Source: Porphyrobacter sp. GA68 (lineage in GTDB: Bacteria > Pseudomonadota > Alphaproteobacteria > Sphingomonadales > Sphingomonadaceae). From it: a stretch of DNA of 64,000 nt. The stretch covers positions 124,001-188,000 of the forward strand of contig NZ_JAKQYJ010000002.1 of NCBI RefSeq assembly GCF_022605525.1, given 5' to 3'. The notes under the pieces were generated by a model. It ran no database searches, had not been told where the DNA came from, and saw only the letters and a program-made list of their open reading frames with translations. Position numbers and translations under genes: made by a program. Within the stretch, counting starts at the first letter, position 1. The number at the start of each line of letters is the position of its first letter. This document shows, in pieces, positions 35,761 through 46,882 of the stretch.

Positions 35761-36416
35761 TGGCCGAGTTATCCACGGACCCGCGTGACAGGTTGCTCGC
35801 ACTTTCGCGAGAGCGAAATGTCAGCCTGGCTCGCTTGTCCAGCATGATCGGGCGTAATCCCAGCTACCTGCACCAGTTCATTACCCGCGGCAGTCCGCGT
35901 CGGCTGGAGGAAAGTGACCGCGGGCTGCTGGCCGAGTTCTTCGGTGTACCGGAACAGGAACTCGGCGCGGCGCAGGATAAATCCCAGATTGGTCGACCGG
36001 CAGGACAGCCGCTCGACTGGGCCAAGGTGCCGCGCCTGGCGCTGGGCGCATCGGCCGGATCGGGCAGCGTTCCGGTTGAGGAGGAGGCAACCGATACCTT
36101 CCGCTTTTCCCGCCGCTGGTTGCGGGAACAGGGGCTGGACGGGGCCAGGCTTTCTGCGATCACTGTCGAAGGCGACTCGATGGAGCCATTGCTGCGTGAC
36201 GGCGACGAGATCCTTGTCGACCGCTCGGAGCGGCCGTTTCGCGACGGAGTCCACGTAGCGCGCCTGGGCGAAGCGTTGCTGGTGAAGCGGATCGCTGCGC
36301 TTGGGTTTGGCCGCTACTCTCTCGTGAGCGACAACAAGGCGTATCCCCCGCTGGAAGTTGCGGCGGATGAGATCGAGATCATCGGGCGCGTTGTCTGGAA
36401 GGGTGGGCGCATCTAA
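35760..36416 (+). CDS. S24/LexA-like transcriptional regulator with N-terminal HTH
   Basis: The 218-residue protein has an HTH-like N-terminus (DRLLALSRERNVSLARLSSMIGRNPSYLHQFI) and a C-terminal S24 peptidase-type domain with the Ser nucleophile in VEGDSMEPLLRDGDEILVD and the Lys in LLVKRIAALGFG. Such proteins act as phage-type or SOS-like repressors that can self-cleave; whether self-cleavage occurs here is unknown. Upstream are a dyad and promoter. Divergent neighbours are the small HTH gene and its partner. Confidence 0.87.
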   Translation: MAELSTDPRDRLLALSRERNVSLARLSSMIGRNPSYLHQFITRGSPRRLEESDRGLLAEFFGVPEQELGAAQDKSQIGRPAGQPLDWAKVPRLALGASAGSGSVPVEEEATDTFRFSRRWLREQGLDGARLSAITVEGDSMEPLLRDGDEILVDRSERPFRDGVHVARLGEALLVKRIAALGFGRYSLVSDNKAYPPLEVAADEIEIIGRVVWKGGRI

Positions 36417-36457
36417 CCGTGTTGCATTGCGTCGTGCGCCGCGCCACCTAGCGCCGC

Positions 36458-37126
36458 ATGACCGACAACAAGCCGACGCCGCCCATGAAGGCAGCCATTC
36501 TCCCAGTTACTCCGCTTCAGCAGAATTGCTCGCTGATCTGGTGCACCGCCACCAACAAGGCTGCGCTGATTGATCCCGGCGGGGATCTGGCGAAAGTCCG
36601 ATCCGGCGTGGCAAAGGCTGGCGTTGAGGTAGAGAAGATCCTCCTCACGCACGGACACATCGACCACTGCGGCGAGGCGGGCTTGCTGGCGAAGGAGTTG
36701 GGCGTTCCCATCGAAGGCCCGCACGAGGCGGACCGGTTCTGGATCAGCCGGCTCGACGAAGATGGCGCACGCTATGGCATCCGCGGCGCAGTGTTCGAAC
36801 CCGACCGCTGGCTGGTGGAAGGCGACACCGTCACTGTGGGCGATCTCACGCTGGACGTGCTGCACTGTCCGGGCCACACGCCGGGGCACGTCGTGTTCGT
36901 GCATCGGCCGAGCAGATTTGCGATTGTCGGCGACGTGCTTTTCCAGGGCAGCATCGGACGGACAGATTTCCCCTTGGGCGACCATGCCGCGCTCATCGAC
37001 GCCATCACGACCAAGCTGTGGCCGCTGGGCGACGACATCACCTTCATTCCGGGGCACGGGCCGGTCAGCACCTTTGGGCAGGAGCGCAGGACCAACCCAT
37101 TTGTGGGCGATCACGCGCTGGCCTGA
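36458..37126 (+). CDS. MBL-fold metallo-hydrolase, glyoxalase II-like (YcbL type)
   Basis: This 222-residue protein carries LTHGHIDHCGEAGLL, the metal-binding THxHxDH motif, with further His/Asp in CPGHTPGHVVFV, VGDVLFQGSIGRTDF and FIPGHGPVSTFG. The compact form without a long C-terminal helical domain matches type II glyoxalase II (YcbL). Hydrolysis of S-lactoylglutathione or a related thioester is likely but unproven. Confidence 0.85.
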   Translation: MTDNKPTPPMKAAILPVTPLQQNCSLIWCTATNKAALIDPGGDLAKVRSGVAKAGVEVEKILLTHGHIDHCGEAGLLAKELGVPIEGPHEADRFWISRLDEDGARYGIRGAVFEPDRWLVEGDTVTVGDLTLDVLHCPGHTPGHVVFVHRPSRFAIVGDVLFQGSIGRTDFPLGDHAALIDAITTKLWPLGDDITFIPGHGPVSTFGQERRTNPFVGDHALA

Positions 37127-37133
37127 GCCTGAG

Positions 37134-37562
37134 CTAGATCAGTGTGATCCGGGCCGTGCCAGCTTGCGGTGGAAGCACTCCCGACGCGACCAGCACGGCG
37201 GCCACAGCCAGCACCAGCAACGTGATCAGCGTGATGATCGTGCCTGCCATGCGCAGACGGTTCTCTCGCTCCCGGTCCATTCCCAGCGCGTGAACCACCC
37301 GGCCCAGCCAGAACACGCCCGCCATGACCGTCAGCCACACCCCGCCGCGCCCGGCCAGTTCCAGCGCCGCCACCAGGATCAGCACAAAGGGCGCGCTTTC
37401 GACGAAGTTCAACTGCGCCCTGATGCGCCGCGCCAGCAACGGGTCGCCGCCGTCGCCGTGCAGCACCTTTCCGCTCATGCGCAGGCGAACGATCCGCACC
37501 ATCAGCCACACGGCGATAAACGCGGCGGCAGCGGCGGAGGTGAGCGTGACAGGCATGAACAT
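37134..37562 (-). CDS. MAPEG-family membrane protein
   Basis: This 142-residue protein has four hydrophobic helices (AAAAAFIAVWLMVRIVRL; APFVLILVAALELAG; LTVMAGVFWLGRVVHALG; MAGTIITLITLLVLAVAAVLVASG) and the MAPEG-like segment RRIRAQLNFVESAPFVLI. MAPEG proteins act in glutathione and eicosanoid metabolism in eukaryotes; bacterial functions are little known. It is convergent with the MBL gene. Confidence 0.87.
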   Translation of the reverse strand: MFMPVTLTSAAAAAFIAVWLMVRIVRLRMSGKVLHGDGGDPLLARRIRAQLNFVESAPFVLILVAALELAGRGGVWLTVMAGVFWLGRVVHALGMDRERENRLRMAGTIITLITLLVLAVAAVLVASGVLPPQAGTARITLI

Positions 37563-37698
37563 GGCTGGCGATCCTTGCGGGGTGACTTGATGAATTTCGA
37601 AGCAGCCATCTCCGGATAAGCCGCAGCCGGAGGGCTTGCAATCAACGGCGGTTTGGCTATGGGCAACCGCTTCGCCGCCTTAGCATCAGGAATGCGCG

Positions 37699-37720
37699 GC
37701 GCAACCTTACGAGGTTGTGC
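37699..37720 (+). promoter_or_regulatory. Hairpin in the rpmF leader
   Basis: A 9-base stem (GCGCAACCT / AGGTTGTGC, one G-U pair) closes a TACG loop, of the UNCG tetraloop type, 60 bases upstream of the rpmF start. It could be an untranslated-leader structure, or part of the promoter region. No T-run follows. The role is unknown. Confidence 0.35.
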
Positions 37721-37780
37721 CAGCGCCTTACTTCGCTTAGGTGAGGCGGCAAGAAACACAGACAGACACAAGGTGCCATC

Positions 37781-37960
37781 ATGGCAGTCCCAAAAAGAAA
37801 AGTATCCCCGCACCGGCGCGGCAACCGTCGTTCGCACGACGCCCTGAAGGTGGAAGCGCATCACGAGTGCTCCAACTGTGGCGAGCTGAAGCGGCCGCAC
37901 AACCTGTGCGGCCACTGCGGCTTCTACAACGGCCGGGAAATTCTCGCTGCCGGTCTTTGA
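37781..37960 (+). CDS. rpmF: Ribosomal protein bL32
   Basis: This 59-residue protein begins [22 protein letters not shown], the bL32 signature, and carries a zinc ribbon ([17 protein letters not shown]). It is the zinc-binding (C+) form. It starts the rpmF-plsX-fabH-ihfA operon in the order usual for alphaproteobacteria. Confidence 0.95.
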   Translation: MAVPKRKVSPHRRGNRRSHDALKVEAHHECSNCGELKRPHNLCGHCGFYNGREILAAGL

Positions 37961-37985
37961 CCGGCGCTGACCTTTGGAGAACGGC

Positions 37986-39041
37986 ATGAGCCTGCCGCGT
38001 ATCGCTGTTGACGCGATGGGCGGCGACGAAGGCGTGCGTGTCATGGTCGAGGGCGCGGCGCTTGCCAGGCGCCGGCATGACCGCTTCAAATTCCTGCTGG
38101 TCGGTGACGAGCGCCGCATCAAGGCCGCACTGGACAACCATCCCGGCCTGGGCGGAGCGTCGGAAATCCTGCACTGCGACGATGTGGTGGCGGGCGACGA
38201 ACAGCCGTCCAAAGCGCTGCGTCGCGCGCGCAGCACTTCCATGGGGCTGGCGGTTGATGCGGTGAAGCGCGGCGATGCCGGCGCGGCTGTCAGTTCGGGG
38301 AACACCGGCGCGCTGATGGCGATGAGCAAGCTGGCCCTGCGCACGATGCCGGGCATCGATCGGCCGGCGCTTGCCGCCCTGCTTCCGACCCTCAAGGAAG
38401 AGGATGTCGTGATGCTAGACCTTGGCGCAAACCGCGAATGTGATGCCAGCAATCTGGTGCAGTTTGCGATCATGGGCGCGGCTTATTCACGCATCGTCAC
38501 CGGTAAGGCTGCGCCCACCGTGCGGCTGCTGAATATCGGAACCGAAGAGAACAAGGGGACGGAGGATTTGCAGGATGCGGCCGCCCAACTGCGCGCGGCG
38601 ACGGGGCTGGCCCTGCAATTCGACGGCTTTACCGAAGCTGACAAGATCAATCGTGGCGAAGTCGACGTGGTGGTGACGGACGGCTTTTCCGGCAACATCG
38701 CCCTGAAAGCAATCGAGGGGGCGGCAAGGTTCGTCACCGACCTTCTGCGCAGCGCCTTTACCAGCTCTGTCCGCTCGAAGATCGGTTTTCTTGTTTCTCG
38801 TCCGGCAACCGAGCTGTTGAAGCATCATCTCGATCCGAACAATCACAATGGCGCGGTTTTCCTGGGGCTCAACGGCGTGGTCGTGAAAAGCCACGGCAGC
38901 GCCAATGCGGCAGGCGTCGCCAATGCGGTCGCAGTGGCCGCCCGCTTGCTGGAAAACGACCTGATCGACCGCATCGCTGCCGATCTCGCAGAGTTGGGCG
39001 GGCGCCACGGGCCATCCACCAGCGGCACCGGGAAAGGGTGA
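37986..39041 (+). CDS. plsX: Phosphate acyltransferase PlsX
   Basis: This 351-residue enzyme makes acyl-phosphate from acyl-ACP for phospholipid synthesis. Typical motifs: [12 protein letters not shown] at the N-terminus, [33 protein letters not shown] and [11 protein letters not shown] 37986 has GGAG 8 bases upstream. The stop codon shares an A with the fabH ATG. Confidence 0.96.
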   Translation: MSLPRIAVDAMGGDEGVRVMVEGAALARRRHDRFKFLLVGDERRIKAALDNHPGLGGASEILHCDDVVAGDEQPSKALRRARSTSMGLAVDAVKRGDAGAAVSSGNTGALMAMSKLALRTMPGIDRPALAALLPTLKEEDVVMLDLGANRECDASNLVQFAIMGAAYSRIVTGKAAPTVRLLNIGTEENKGTEDLQDAAAQLRAATGLALQFDGFTEADKINRGEVDVVVTDGFSGNIALKAIEGAARFVTDLLRSAFTSSVRSKIGFLVSRPATELLKHHLDPNNHNGAVFLGLNGVVVKSHGSANAAGVANAVAVAARLLENDLIDRIAADLAELGGRHGPSTSGTGKG

Positions 39042-40006
39042 TGCTTCGCTCGGTACTCAGGGGCACCGGCTCGGCGCTGCCGGCGCGCATCGTGACCAAC
39101 GCAGAACTGGCGCAGCAGGTGGATACGACCGACGAATGGATCGTCGAGCGCACCGGCATTCGCCAGCGCCACGTCGCTGGCGACGCGGAGACGACTGGAA
39201 CCCTCGCTACGGCAGCGGCGGCAAACGCCTTGGCGGCGGCCGGCCTCAGCCCGAGCGACATCGATCTCATCATCCTGGCCACCGCCACGCCGGATCGTAC
39301 CTTTCCGGCCACCGCGGCCGCCGTCCAGCGTGAACTGGGATGCGGGATCGGGATCGCCTTCGACATGCAGGCTGTGTGCTCCGGCTTCATCTACGCGCTG
39401 GCCACCGCCGATGCGATGCTGCGGACGGGGATGGCGCGGCATGCTCTGGTCATCGGAGCGGAAACGTTCAGCCGGATCCTCGACTGGACCGATCGCACCA
39501 CCTGTGTGCTGTTTGGCGATGGGGCGGGGGCCGTTGTGCTGAGTGCCCAAGACGTGCCGCCGGACGGTCCGGGCATCATCGCCACTCGCCTGCATGCCGA
39601 TGGCCAGCACGAGGAGTTGCTGTATGTCGATGGCGGGCCGTCCACCACGGGGACCGTGGGCAAGCTGCGGATGCAGGGCCGCGAAGTGTTCCGCCACGCC
39701 GTGACCAACCTTGCCGATGTCATGGAGCAGGTTCTAAACGAAACCGGTTTCGCCAGCAGCGATGTCGATTGGGTCGTGCCGCACCAGGCGAATGCGCGCA
39801 TTCTTGATGCCACGGCCCGCAAGCTGGGCATTTCGCCTGACCGCGTGGTGACGACGGTGGACCGGCATGCCAATACCTCCGCCGCATCGATCCCGCTGGC
39901 GCTGGACGTTGCGGTGAGGGATGGGCGCATCCGCCCTGGCAATCTTGTCGTGCTGGAAGCCATGGGCGGAGGCTTCACCTGGGGCGCAGCTTTATTACGC
40001 ACGTAA
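39041..40006 (+). CDS. fabH: 3-oxoacyl-[ACP] synthase III
   Basis: This 321-residue condensing enzyme initiates fatty acid synthesis from acetyl-CoA and malonyl-ACP. Catalytic residues are visible: Cys in [11 protein letters not shown], His in VPHQANARI and Asn in [15 protein letters not shown]. The gene starts at ATG 39041, overlapping the plsX stop by one base. Confidence 0.96.
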   Translation: MLRSVLRGTGSALPARIVTNAELAQQVDTTDEWIVERTGIRQRHVAGDAETTGTLATAAAANALAAAGLSPSDIDLIILATATPDRTFPATAAAVQRELGCGIGIAFDMQAVCSGFIYALATADAMLRTGMARHALVIGAETFSRILDWTDRTTCVLFGDGAGAVVLSAQDVPPDGPGIIATRLHADGQHEELLYVDGGPSTTGTVGKLRMQGREVFRHAVTNLADVMEQVLNETGFASSDVDWVVPHQANARILDATARKLGISPDRVVTTVDRHANTSAASIPLALDVAVRDGRIRPGNLVVLEAMGGGFTWGAALLRT

Positions 40007-40089
40007 AGCGTTCAGGACGATAATTGTAATAAGCGCTAACAAGTGTTAAGTAGCGGCTTCGGGGTAAAACGGACAGGGAAAGTGGCGGC

Positions 40090-40392
40090 ATGCGCATGGT
40101 AGGAACATTGACGCGCGCGGATCTCGCGGACACCATCAACCGCAAAATGGGTCTCTCGCGCACGGACTCGCTCCAGTTGGTTGAGGCGATCTTGCGGCAC
40201 CTGTGCGAGTCGCTGTCCAATGGACAGAACGTGAAGATATCCGGTTTCGGGAGCTTCATACTGCGGGACAAGAACGAGCGTATCGGCCGCAACCCCAAAA
40301 CTGGGGTCGAGGTGCCGATTACATCGCGCCGGGTTGTCACATTCCGCGCGAGCCAGTTGATGAAGCAGCGAATCCAAGAGGGCGGGGCCTGA
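40090..40392 (+). CDS. ihfA: Integration host factor subunit alpha
   Basis: The 100-residue protein carries the DNABII signature [20 protein letters not shown] with the arm proline, and N-terminal [29 protein letters not shown] bends DNA at promoters, origins and recombination sites. It lies after fabH, and its stop codon overlaps a CTG that may start the next gene. The 83-base gap upstream holds AT-rich sequence with TAAC-AAGT-GTTA dyad symmetry. Confidence 0.94.
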   Translation: MRMVGTLTRADLADTINRKMGLSRTDSLQLVEAILRHLCESLSNGQNVKISGFGSFILRDKNERIGRNPKTGVEVPITSRRVVTFRASQLMKQRIQEGGA

Positions 40393-40727
40393 GTACCAAC
40401 AAGGAAGAAGGTGCGCTGCGCACCATCGGCGAGGTCGAGCGTCTGCTGGGGATCAAGCCGCATGTGCTGCGCTATTGGGAACAACAGTTTCCCATGCTTG
40501 CCCCTCTCAAGCGTTCAGGTGGCAGGCGGTACTATCGAACGGACGATATAGCTTTGCTCAAACGCATTGACCGCATGGTCAATCAGGAAGGCTATACGAT
40601 CAAGGGCGCCCGCGCTGCGCTGTCGCAGGCTGGCGCTGCCGAGGCGGCGCATGACAGTCTGTCACGTCAGGAACTTGCCACCCGGCTGCGGAGAATCGCC
40701 GACCGCTTGCGCCAGGCGCTGGACTGA
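40389..40727 (+). CDS. MerR-family regulator with non-ATG start
   Basis: The 112-residue protein has an N-terminal MerR winged helix ([40 protein letters not shown]) and a coiled-coil-like C-terminal helix. No ATG, GTG or TTG lies between the ihfA stop and the conserved RTIGEV. The only close initiation-like codon is CTG at 40389, which overlaps the ihfA TGA as CTGA with a purine-rich AAGAGGGCGG upstream. A GTG further up at 40203 is deep inside ihfA and unlikely. Ligand or target unknown. Confidence 0.82.
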   Translation: MSTNKEEGALRTIGEVERLLGIKPHVLRYWEQQFPMLAPLKRSGGRRYYRTDDIALLKRIDRMVNQEGYTIKGARAALSQAGAAEAAHDSLSRQELATRLRRIADRLRQALD

Positions 40728-40777
40728 CCGGCAGACAGCGGCGCCCACCGGCCGGGCCGGCGGACGCCGCTTGATGG

Positions 40778-41539
40778 TCAACGTGCGCCGGCCCGCTGCA
40801 AGGCCGCCTCAACCGCGGGCCACTGATTGCCGTCCAGCTGCTGCCCGTTCAGGAAGAAGGTCGGCGTACTGTTCACCCCGTCCTGGCCGTACTGCTGCGA
40901 GTTGTTGGCCAGCCGTTCGATGGCAGCCGTGTCCGCCAGGCATTGGCGGGCCTGCGTCTCGGGAATCCCGCGAGCGGCAAAGAAGTCGTACAGCCCCGCC
41001 GCCTGGGCAAAGGCGACGAAACGCTGTTGCGGCGGCTGCTGCAGCGCGGCTTCCAGCTGGGGCTGCGCAGCCTGCGCCTGGTTCAGGATCTGATCCAGAT
41101 TGGCCCATACCTGGTTCGCGAGCGGGTGAACCGCAGCGGGCTGGCCGCACTCGATCAGACGGGTAAGCGCAAGGTCGAGCGGCCCGTGAATCAGGAAGCT
41201 GCGCAATTCGAAGCTCACGCGGCCTGAATTGACATACTCCTCGTCCAGCGGTTGCGCCGCGGCTTGCGAGAAGGCCGCGCAGGCCGGGCAGGTGAGCGAG
41301 GCGTACTCCACAAGCTTGATCGGCGCGTCAGGGTTGCCGATCAGATAGCCTCCCTCGGCCGTCACAGCGGCCACTTCGGCCCACGTCTGCCCAGTCGGCG
41401 GCGGCACCGTCGCCAGCGGTGCGGCGCTCTCGATCTGGGTCGCTTCGGCATCCTGCGAACCGCATGCGCCGACCGCCAAGGCGAGAGAGGCGGCAAAAAG
41501 CGGCACGGCGAGGCGGCGAAGTGGGGAACGGGCAGTCAT
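40778..41539 (-). CDS. DsbA-family lipoprotein thiol oxidoreductase
   Basis: This 253-residue predicted lipoprotein has the lipobox AVGACGSQ near residue 25 and a thioredoxin-like domain with CPAC (YASLTCPACAAF) and the cis-Pro segment NSTPTFFLNGQQL. It resembles DsbA/DsbG-like periplasmic proteins. It is the last gene of a minus-strand run after dciA and a second DsbA-like gene, so the two thiol proteins may act on the same envelope clients. Redox direction is not clear. Confidence 0.82.
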   Translation of the reverse strand: MTARSPLRRLAVPLFAASLALAVGACGSQDAEATQIESAAPLATVPPPTGQTWAEVAAVTAEGGYLIGNPDAPIKLVEYASLTCPACAAFSQAAAQPLDEEYVNSGRVSFELRSFLIHGPLDLALTRLIECGQPAAVHPLANQVWANLDQILNQAQAAQPQLEAALQQPPQQRFVAFAQAAGLYDFFAARGIPETQARQCLADTAAIERLANNSQQYGQDGVNSTPTFFLNGQQLDGNQWPAVEAALQRAGAR

Positions 41540-41596
41540 TTCAATCTCCTGAGAACGGCGTGCTTCCGGCCCGGCTAGGCGAGCCGGTCACGGGGT

Positions 41597-42283
41597 TCAA
41601 CTCCCGGGGTTCAGCCGGGCATCGATTTGCGGACGAAGGGTATTCCAGTCGTGGGTGGCGGCGAGCAGAACACCGTCGAGCGCAAAGCTCGGCGTGCCGC
41701 GGACACCGAAATCGGCCCGGCTTTGATCGGCGGCGGCCACCAGCTTATCGGCCCGCGCCTGATCCGACAGGCAGCGGTCAGCGGCAATACGGCTGAGGCC
41801 CAGCGGCTCCACCAGCGGGTAAAGGTCAAGGCTGCTGGCGATGGAACGTCGCCGCTCGGCCGATCTGGGGGCATCCGACCAGGCCTGCCGCTGCATTGCG
41901 GGGGTGCGCGCATACCGGCCCAGCCAGCCTTCCTGACGGGCCATGAATGTCGCATGCGCGGCAGCAAAGCGTTCGGCACCCGCGCAGTCCACCAGCATCG
42001 TAACGGTCAGATCCGCGCCATCGTGGATCATCGGCCGGTATTCGACGCTCACCTTGCCAGAGGCGGCGTAGACCAGGTGCAGTGCGTTGTCCGCTTGCCG
42101 GGCGAACTCCCCGCAATGGGGGCAGGTGTAGCTCATGAACTCGACAAGGCGGACCGGAGCCTCTGAACGGCCGATCAAGTGGCCTGCTTCGGTGCGGGTG
42201 GCTTTGGTGTCGGTGGACTGCGCCCAGGCCGCCCCGCCAATGCCGATAGTCAGAGCCGCGACTGCGGCAAGCATTGCTTTCAC
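41597..42283 (-). CDS. DsbA-like thioredoxin-fold protein
   Basis: The 228-residue exported protein has signal peptide LAAVAALTIGIGGAAWAQ, a CPHC motif (MSYTCPHCGEF) and the cis-Pro segment RGTPSFALDGVLL. The CPHC dipeptide is that of strong oxidant DsbA. It overlaps dciA by 4 bases (ATGA), and a second DsbA-like gene follows on the same strand after 57 bases. Confidence 0.85.
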   Translation of the reverse strand: MKAMLAAVAALTIGIGGAAWAQSTDTKATRTEAGHLIGRSEAPVRLVEFMSYTCPHCGEFARQADNALHLVYAASGKVSVEYRPMIHDGADLTVTMLVDCAGAERFAAAHATFMARQEGWLGRYARTPAMQRQAWSDAPRSAERRRSIASSLDLYPLVEPLGLSRIAADRCLSDQARADKLVAAADQSRADFGVRGTPSFALDGVLLAATHDWNTLRPQIDARLNPGS

Positions 42284-42828
42284 GTATCATCATCCCTGCT
42301 GCCAAGACTGCGCGCCAGTGCTTCGAGAACGGTGCGCAGTTCCGGGTCGCCGATATCGCGCAAGCTGTCGCCCAGTTCGAGTGGAATGGGCTTGAGCGAA
42401 GGCGGCGCCGTGCGGATCGTATCAGCACGCGGCGGCTGAACGGTTCCTTGCCGCAGCTTGACCCGCTTCACCGCGTTGTAGCCGAAAAAGCGGTTCACCC
42501 GCTCGATGATCTCGGGAACGACATGCTGGATCAGCGGAGCGTGGGCAGGCACGACCACGAGTTGCAGGATGCCGTCTGATTTCTCTCCCGGGGGGAAGCG
42601 GATCGATTCGGGCGAGCATACCCGGGCATGGCGTTCCCCGACGATCTCGGGCCAGCGGGACACGACGGATGACTGCACAAACCCGAAGCGGCGGAACGCG
42701 GTGCGGCCGATCTGCGGCATGAGGTCAGCGATAGGTTTGGCCGGACCGCCACGCGGCCGTTCGTACGGCTTGACCGGCTTGCTGGCGCGCCGCTTGGTCT
42801 TGACTGAGGTGCCTGGGTCCGGTTCCAT
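42280..42828 (-). CDS. dciA: DUF721 / DciA-like helicase loader
   Basis: The 182-residue protein has a DUF721 domain (MPQIGRTAFRRFGFVQSSVVSRWPEIVGERHARVCSPESIRFPPGEKSDGILQLVVVPAHAPLIQHVVPEIIER) of the DciA group, which loads DnaB where DnaC is lacking. The N-terminus is basic and possibly disordered. ATG 42828 is preferred; ATG 42843 is an alternative. mutY is divergent a few bases away. Confidence 0.85.
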   Translation of the reverse strand: MEPDPGTSVKTKRRASKPVKPYERPRGGPAKPIADLMPQIGRTAFRRFGFVQSSVVSRWPEIVGERHARVCSPESIRFPPGEKSDGILQLVVVPAHAPLIQHVVPEIIERVNRFFGYNAVKRVKLRQGTVQPPRADTIRTAPPSLKPIPLELGDSLRDIGDPELRTVLEALARSLGSRDDDT

Positions 42829-42857
42829 CCTGCCGCCGGTCATGCCATAGGCGCGCG

Positions 42858-43904
42858 GTGAGTGCCAGAGACGAGACGATCGCGCAGCGCCTTTTACCCT
42901 GGTATGACGGCCACGCACGCGACCTGCCCTGGCGCAGCCTGCCTGGTGATGACTTGCCCGATCCCTATGCCGTGTGGCTGTCGGAAGTGATGCTGCAACA
43001 GACCACGGTTGCGGCGGTCAAGCCTCACTTTTCACGCTTTATCGAACGATGGCCCAGCGTCCACGCGCTGGCCGCCGCGCCGGACGCCGAGGTGATGGCA
43101 GCCTGGGCGGGTCTTGGCTATTACTCGCGCGCACGCAATCTGCTGAAGGCGGCGCGCGAAGTGGTGCGGCTGGGCCGCTTTCCCGATAGCGAAGCGGAGC
43201 TGCGCAAGCTGCCGGGCCTGGGCGTCTATACTTCCGCCGCGGTGGCGGCCATCGCCTTTGGCAAGCGGGCAGTGGTCGTCGATGCGAATGTGGAGCGGGT
43301 CCTGGCACGCTTTTACGCCATCGCCGATCCGCTGCCGGGCGCGCGCAAGGCGATCCGATGCGCGGCTGACCGGGCAACGCCTGACGAACGGGCCGGGGAC
43401 TTCGCGCAAGCCATGATGGATCTGGGCGCGACAATCTGCACCCCCCGCGCGCCCCGGTGTATGCTCTGTCCGCTAAGCGAGAGTTGCGCGGGCCGCCTTT
43501 CCGGAGCGCCTGAAGCATTTTCGGCCAAAGCTGGCAGGCGCGCGGTGCCCGAGCGACGGGGCAAGGCATACTGGATTGAACGTGGCGGTTGCGTCTGGCT
43601 GGTGCGCAGGCCGGCCGATGGGATGCTGGGCGGGATGCGCGGCCTGCCGGATGATGGATGGAGCGCGCGGGCCGACGGGTCTTACGCACCCCCGCTATCG
43701 GGATCATGGACGCTGCTTGGTGAAGTGCGGCACGTGTTCAGCCACGCGCGGCTTGTGCTTGAAGTGCTCGCCTGGACAGGCAACGCCGAGCCGCCGGAAG
43801 CGGGGGAATGGTGGCCGATCGCCAGGCTGGACGAGGCGGGGCTGCCGACTCTGTTTGCCAAAGCGGCGCGGCTGGCTCGAGCCCGGCGGGTGCCTGCTAG
43901 ATAA
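42858..43904 (+). CDS. mutY: A/G-specific adenine DNA glycosylase
   Basis: This 348-residue glycosylase removes A opposite 8-oxoG. HhH-GPD motif LRKLPGLGVYTSAAVAAIAFGKRAVVVDANVERVLARF, and a [4Fe-4S] pattern C-x6-C-x2-C-x5-C (CTPRAPRCMLCPLSESC). A C-terminal Nudix-like region (GGMRGLPDDGW ... LGEVRHVFSH) recognises 8-oxoG. The start is GTG 42858; dciA starts 29 bases away on the other strand. The stop overlaps the small membrane protein gene by 8 bases. Confidence 0.95.
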   Translation: MSARDETIAQRLLPWYDGHARDLPWRSLPGDDLPDPYAVWLSEVMLQQTTVAAVKPHFSRFIERWPSVHALAAAPDAEVMAAWAGLGYYSRARNLLKAAREVVRLGRFPDSEAELRKLPGLGVYTSAAVAAIAFGKRAVVVDANVERVLARFYAIADPLPGARKAIRCAADRATPDERAGDFAQAMMDLGATICTPRAPRCMLCPLSESCAGRLSGAPEAFSAKAGRRAVPERRGKAYWIERGGCVWLVRRPADGMLGGMRGLPDDGWSARADGSYAPPLSGSWTLLGEVRHVFSHARLVLEVLAWTGNAEPPEAGEWWPIARLDEAGLPTLFAKAARLARARRVPAR

Positions 43905-44118
43905 TTCCGCCGCCCAGCATCAGGCGCAGAACCGCCAGAACCAGCACCAGCAGGCAGAAGTTGCGCCCGCCGTTGCTGCTCGACAACGCGCCGACCCCCA
44001 CGCCCGCGAGTGCGATTGGCAGAACAAACCAGTTGCCCCACCCCAGGAAGGGAATGGTGGATGGAATGGCCAGCAACAGCGCGACGATGCCGATCAGAAT
44101 GGAAACAATGTTAAGCAT
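43897..44118 (-). CDS. Small membrane protein
   Basis: A 73-residue protein from ATG 44118 with two or three hydrophobic helices (NIVSILIGIVALLLAIPS; WFVLPIALAGVGVGAL; FCLLVLVLAVLRLMLGGG). Nothing identifies a function. It is convergent with mutY, overlapping by 8 bases. Confidence 0.55.
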   Translation of the reverse strand: MLNIVSILIGIVALLLAIPSTIPFLGWGNWFVLPIALAGVGVGALSSSNGGRNFCLLVLVLAVLRLMLGGGII

Positions 44119-44237
44119 GGGCGTGATGTATGGTTGATACACCTCCCACTCAAGTGGTTCATTGACGATACAATGCCACTACCGCAAACAGCGGCGGTCC
44201 AATGAGACGCCAGACCAACAGCACAGGAACAACGCCT

Positions 44238-46426
<2,189 letters not shown>

Positions 46427-46447
46427 CGCAGCCATTGCGCCTGTCGA

Positions 46448-46837
46448 TCACATCAGGCCCAGCTCGGCCAGTCTGCCCGCCAACCGGTGCGGGAGGAGGT
46501 CGCCACCGTGTTCTCCATCCGCCAGGTCCCGCGGCGGTTCTCCTTTGAGGTAGCGCCAGCCCTGGTGCGCTCGTCTGGGCAGCGGCACCACCGGGACAAG
46601 CCGCGCATCGAGGTCGATCCACCAGCGGCCGCCGTCCTGCTCGCGAAAACCGAGGATGAGGGAGCGGGCGACCAGATTGTGTTCGTGTATCCAGTACAGC
46701 GAACCGCCAATGCATTCCTCCCACCGGGTCGGGCGATAGCGGGTGTTGACGGCGAGGCGGGTCCGACCCGCGAACCAGGCCGCGATGTCGGAATAACTTT
46801 GCGCTCCATAAGCGATCTTGGTGAGGTGAAGCGGCAT
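46448..46837 (-). CDS. DUF1489 family protein
   Basis: This 129-residue protein, typical of alphaproteobacteria, has the DUF1489 pattern LHLTKIAYGAQSYSDIAAWF, TRYRPTRWEECIGGSLYWI and VPVVPLPRRAHQGWRYLKG. No membrane segment. Function unknown. It lies 45 bases after mgtE on the same strand and converges with nudC. Confidence 0.87.
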   Translation of the reverse strand: MPLHLTKIAYGAQSYSDIAAWFAGRTRLAVNTRYRPTRWEECIGGSLYWIHEHNLVARSLILGFREQDGGRWWIDLDARLVPVVPLPRRAHQGWRYLKGEPPRDLADGEHGGDLLPHRLAGRLAELGLM

Positions 46838-46882
46838 TTCGGCCGATATGGGTTGGCCACGCCAGGTGGAAAGAGGTCTTGC

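Noticed and set aside
40728-40777. GC-rich gap after the MerR gene considered as a tRNA-Pro gene
   Set aside because: No cloverleaf, no T-arm GGTTCGAATC and no anticodon arm could be drawn.
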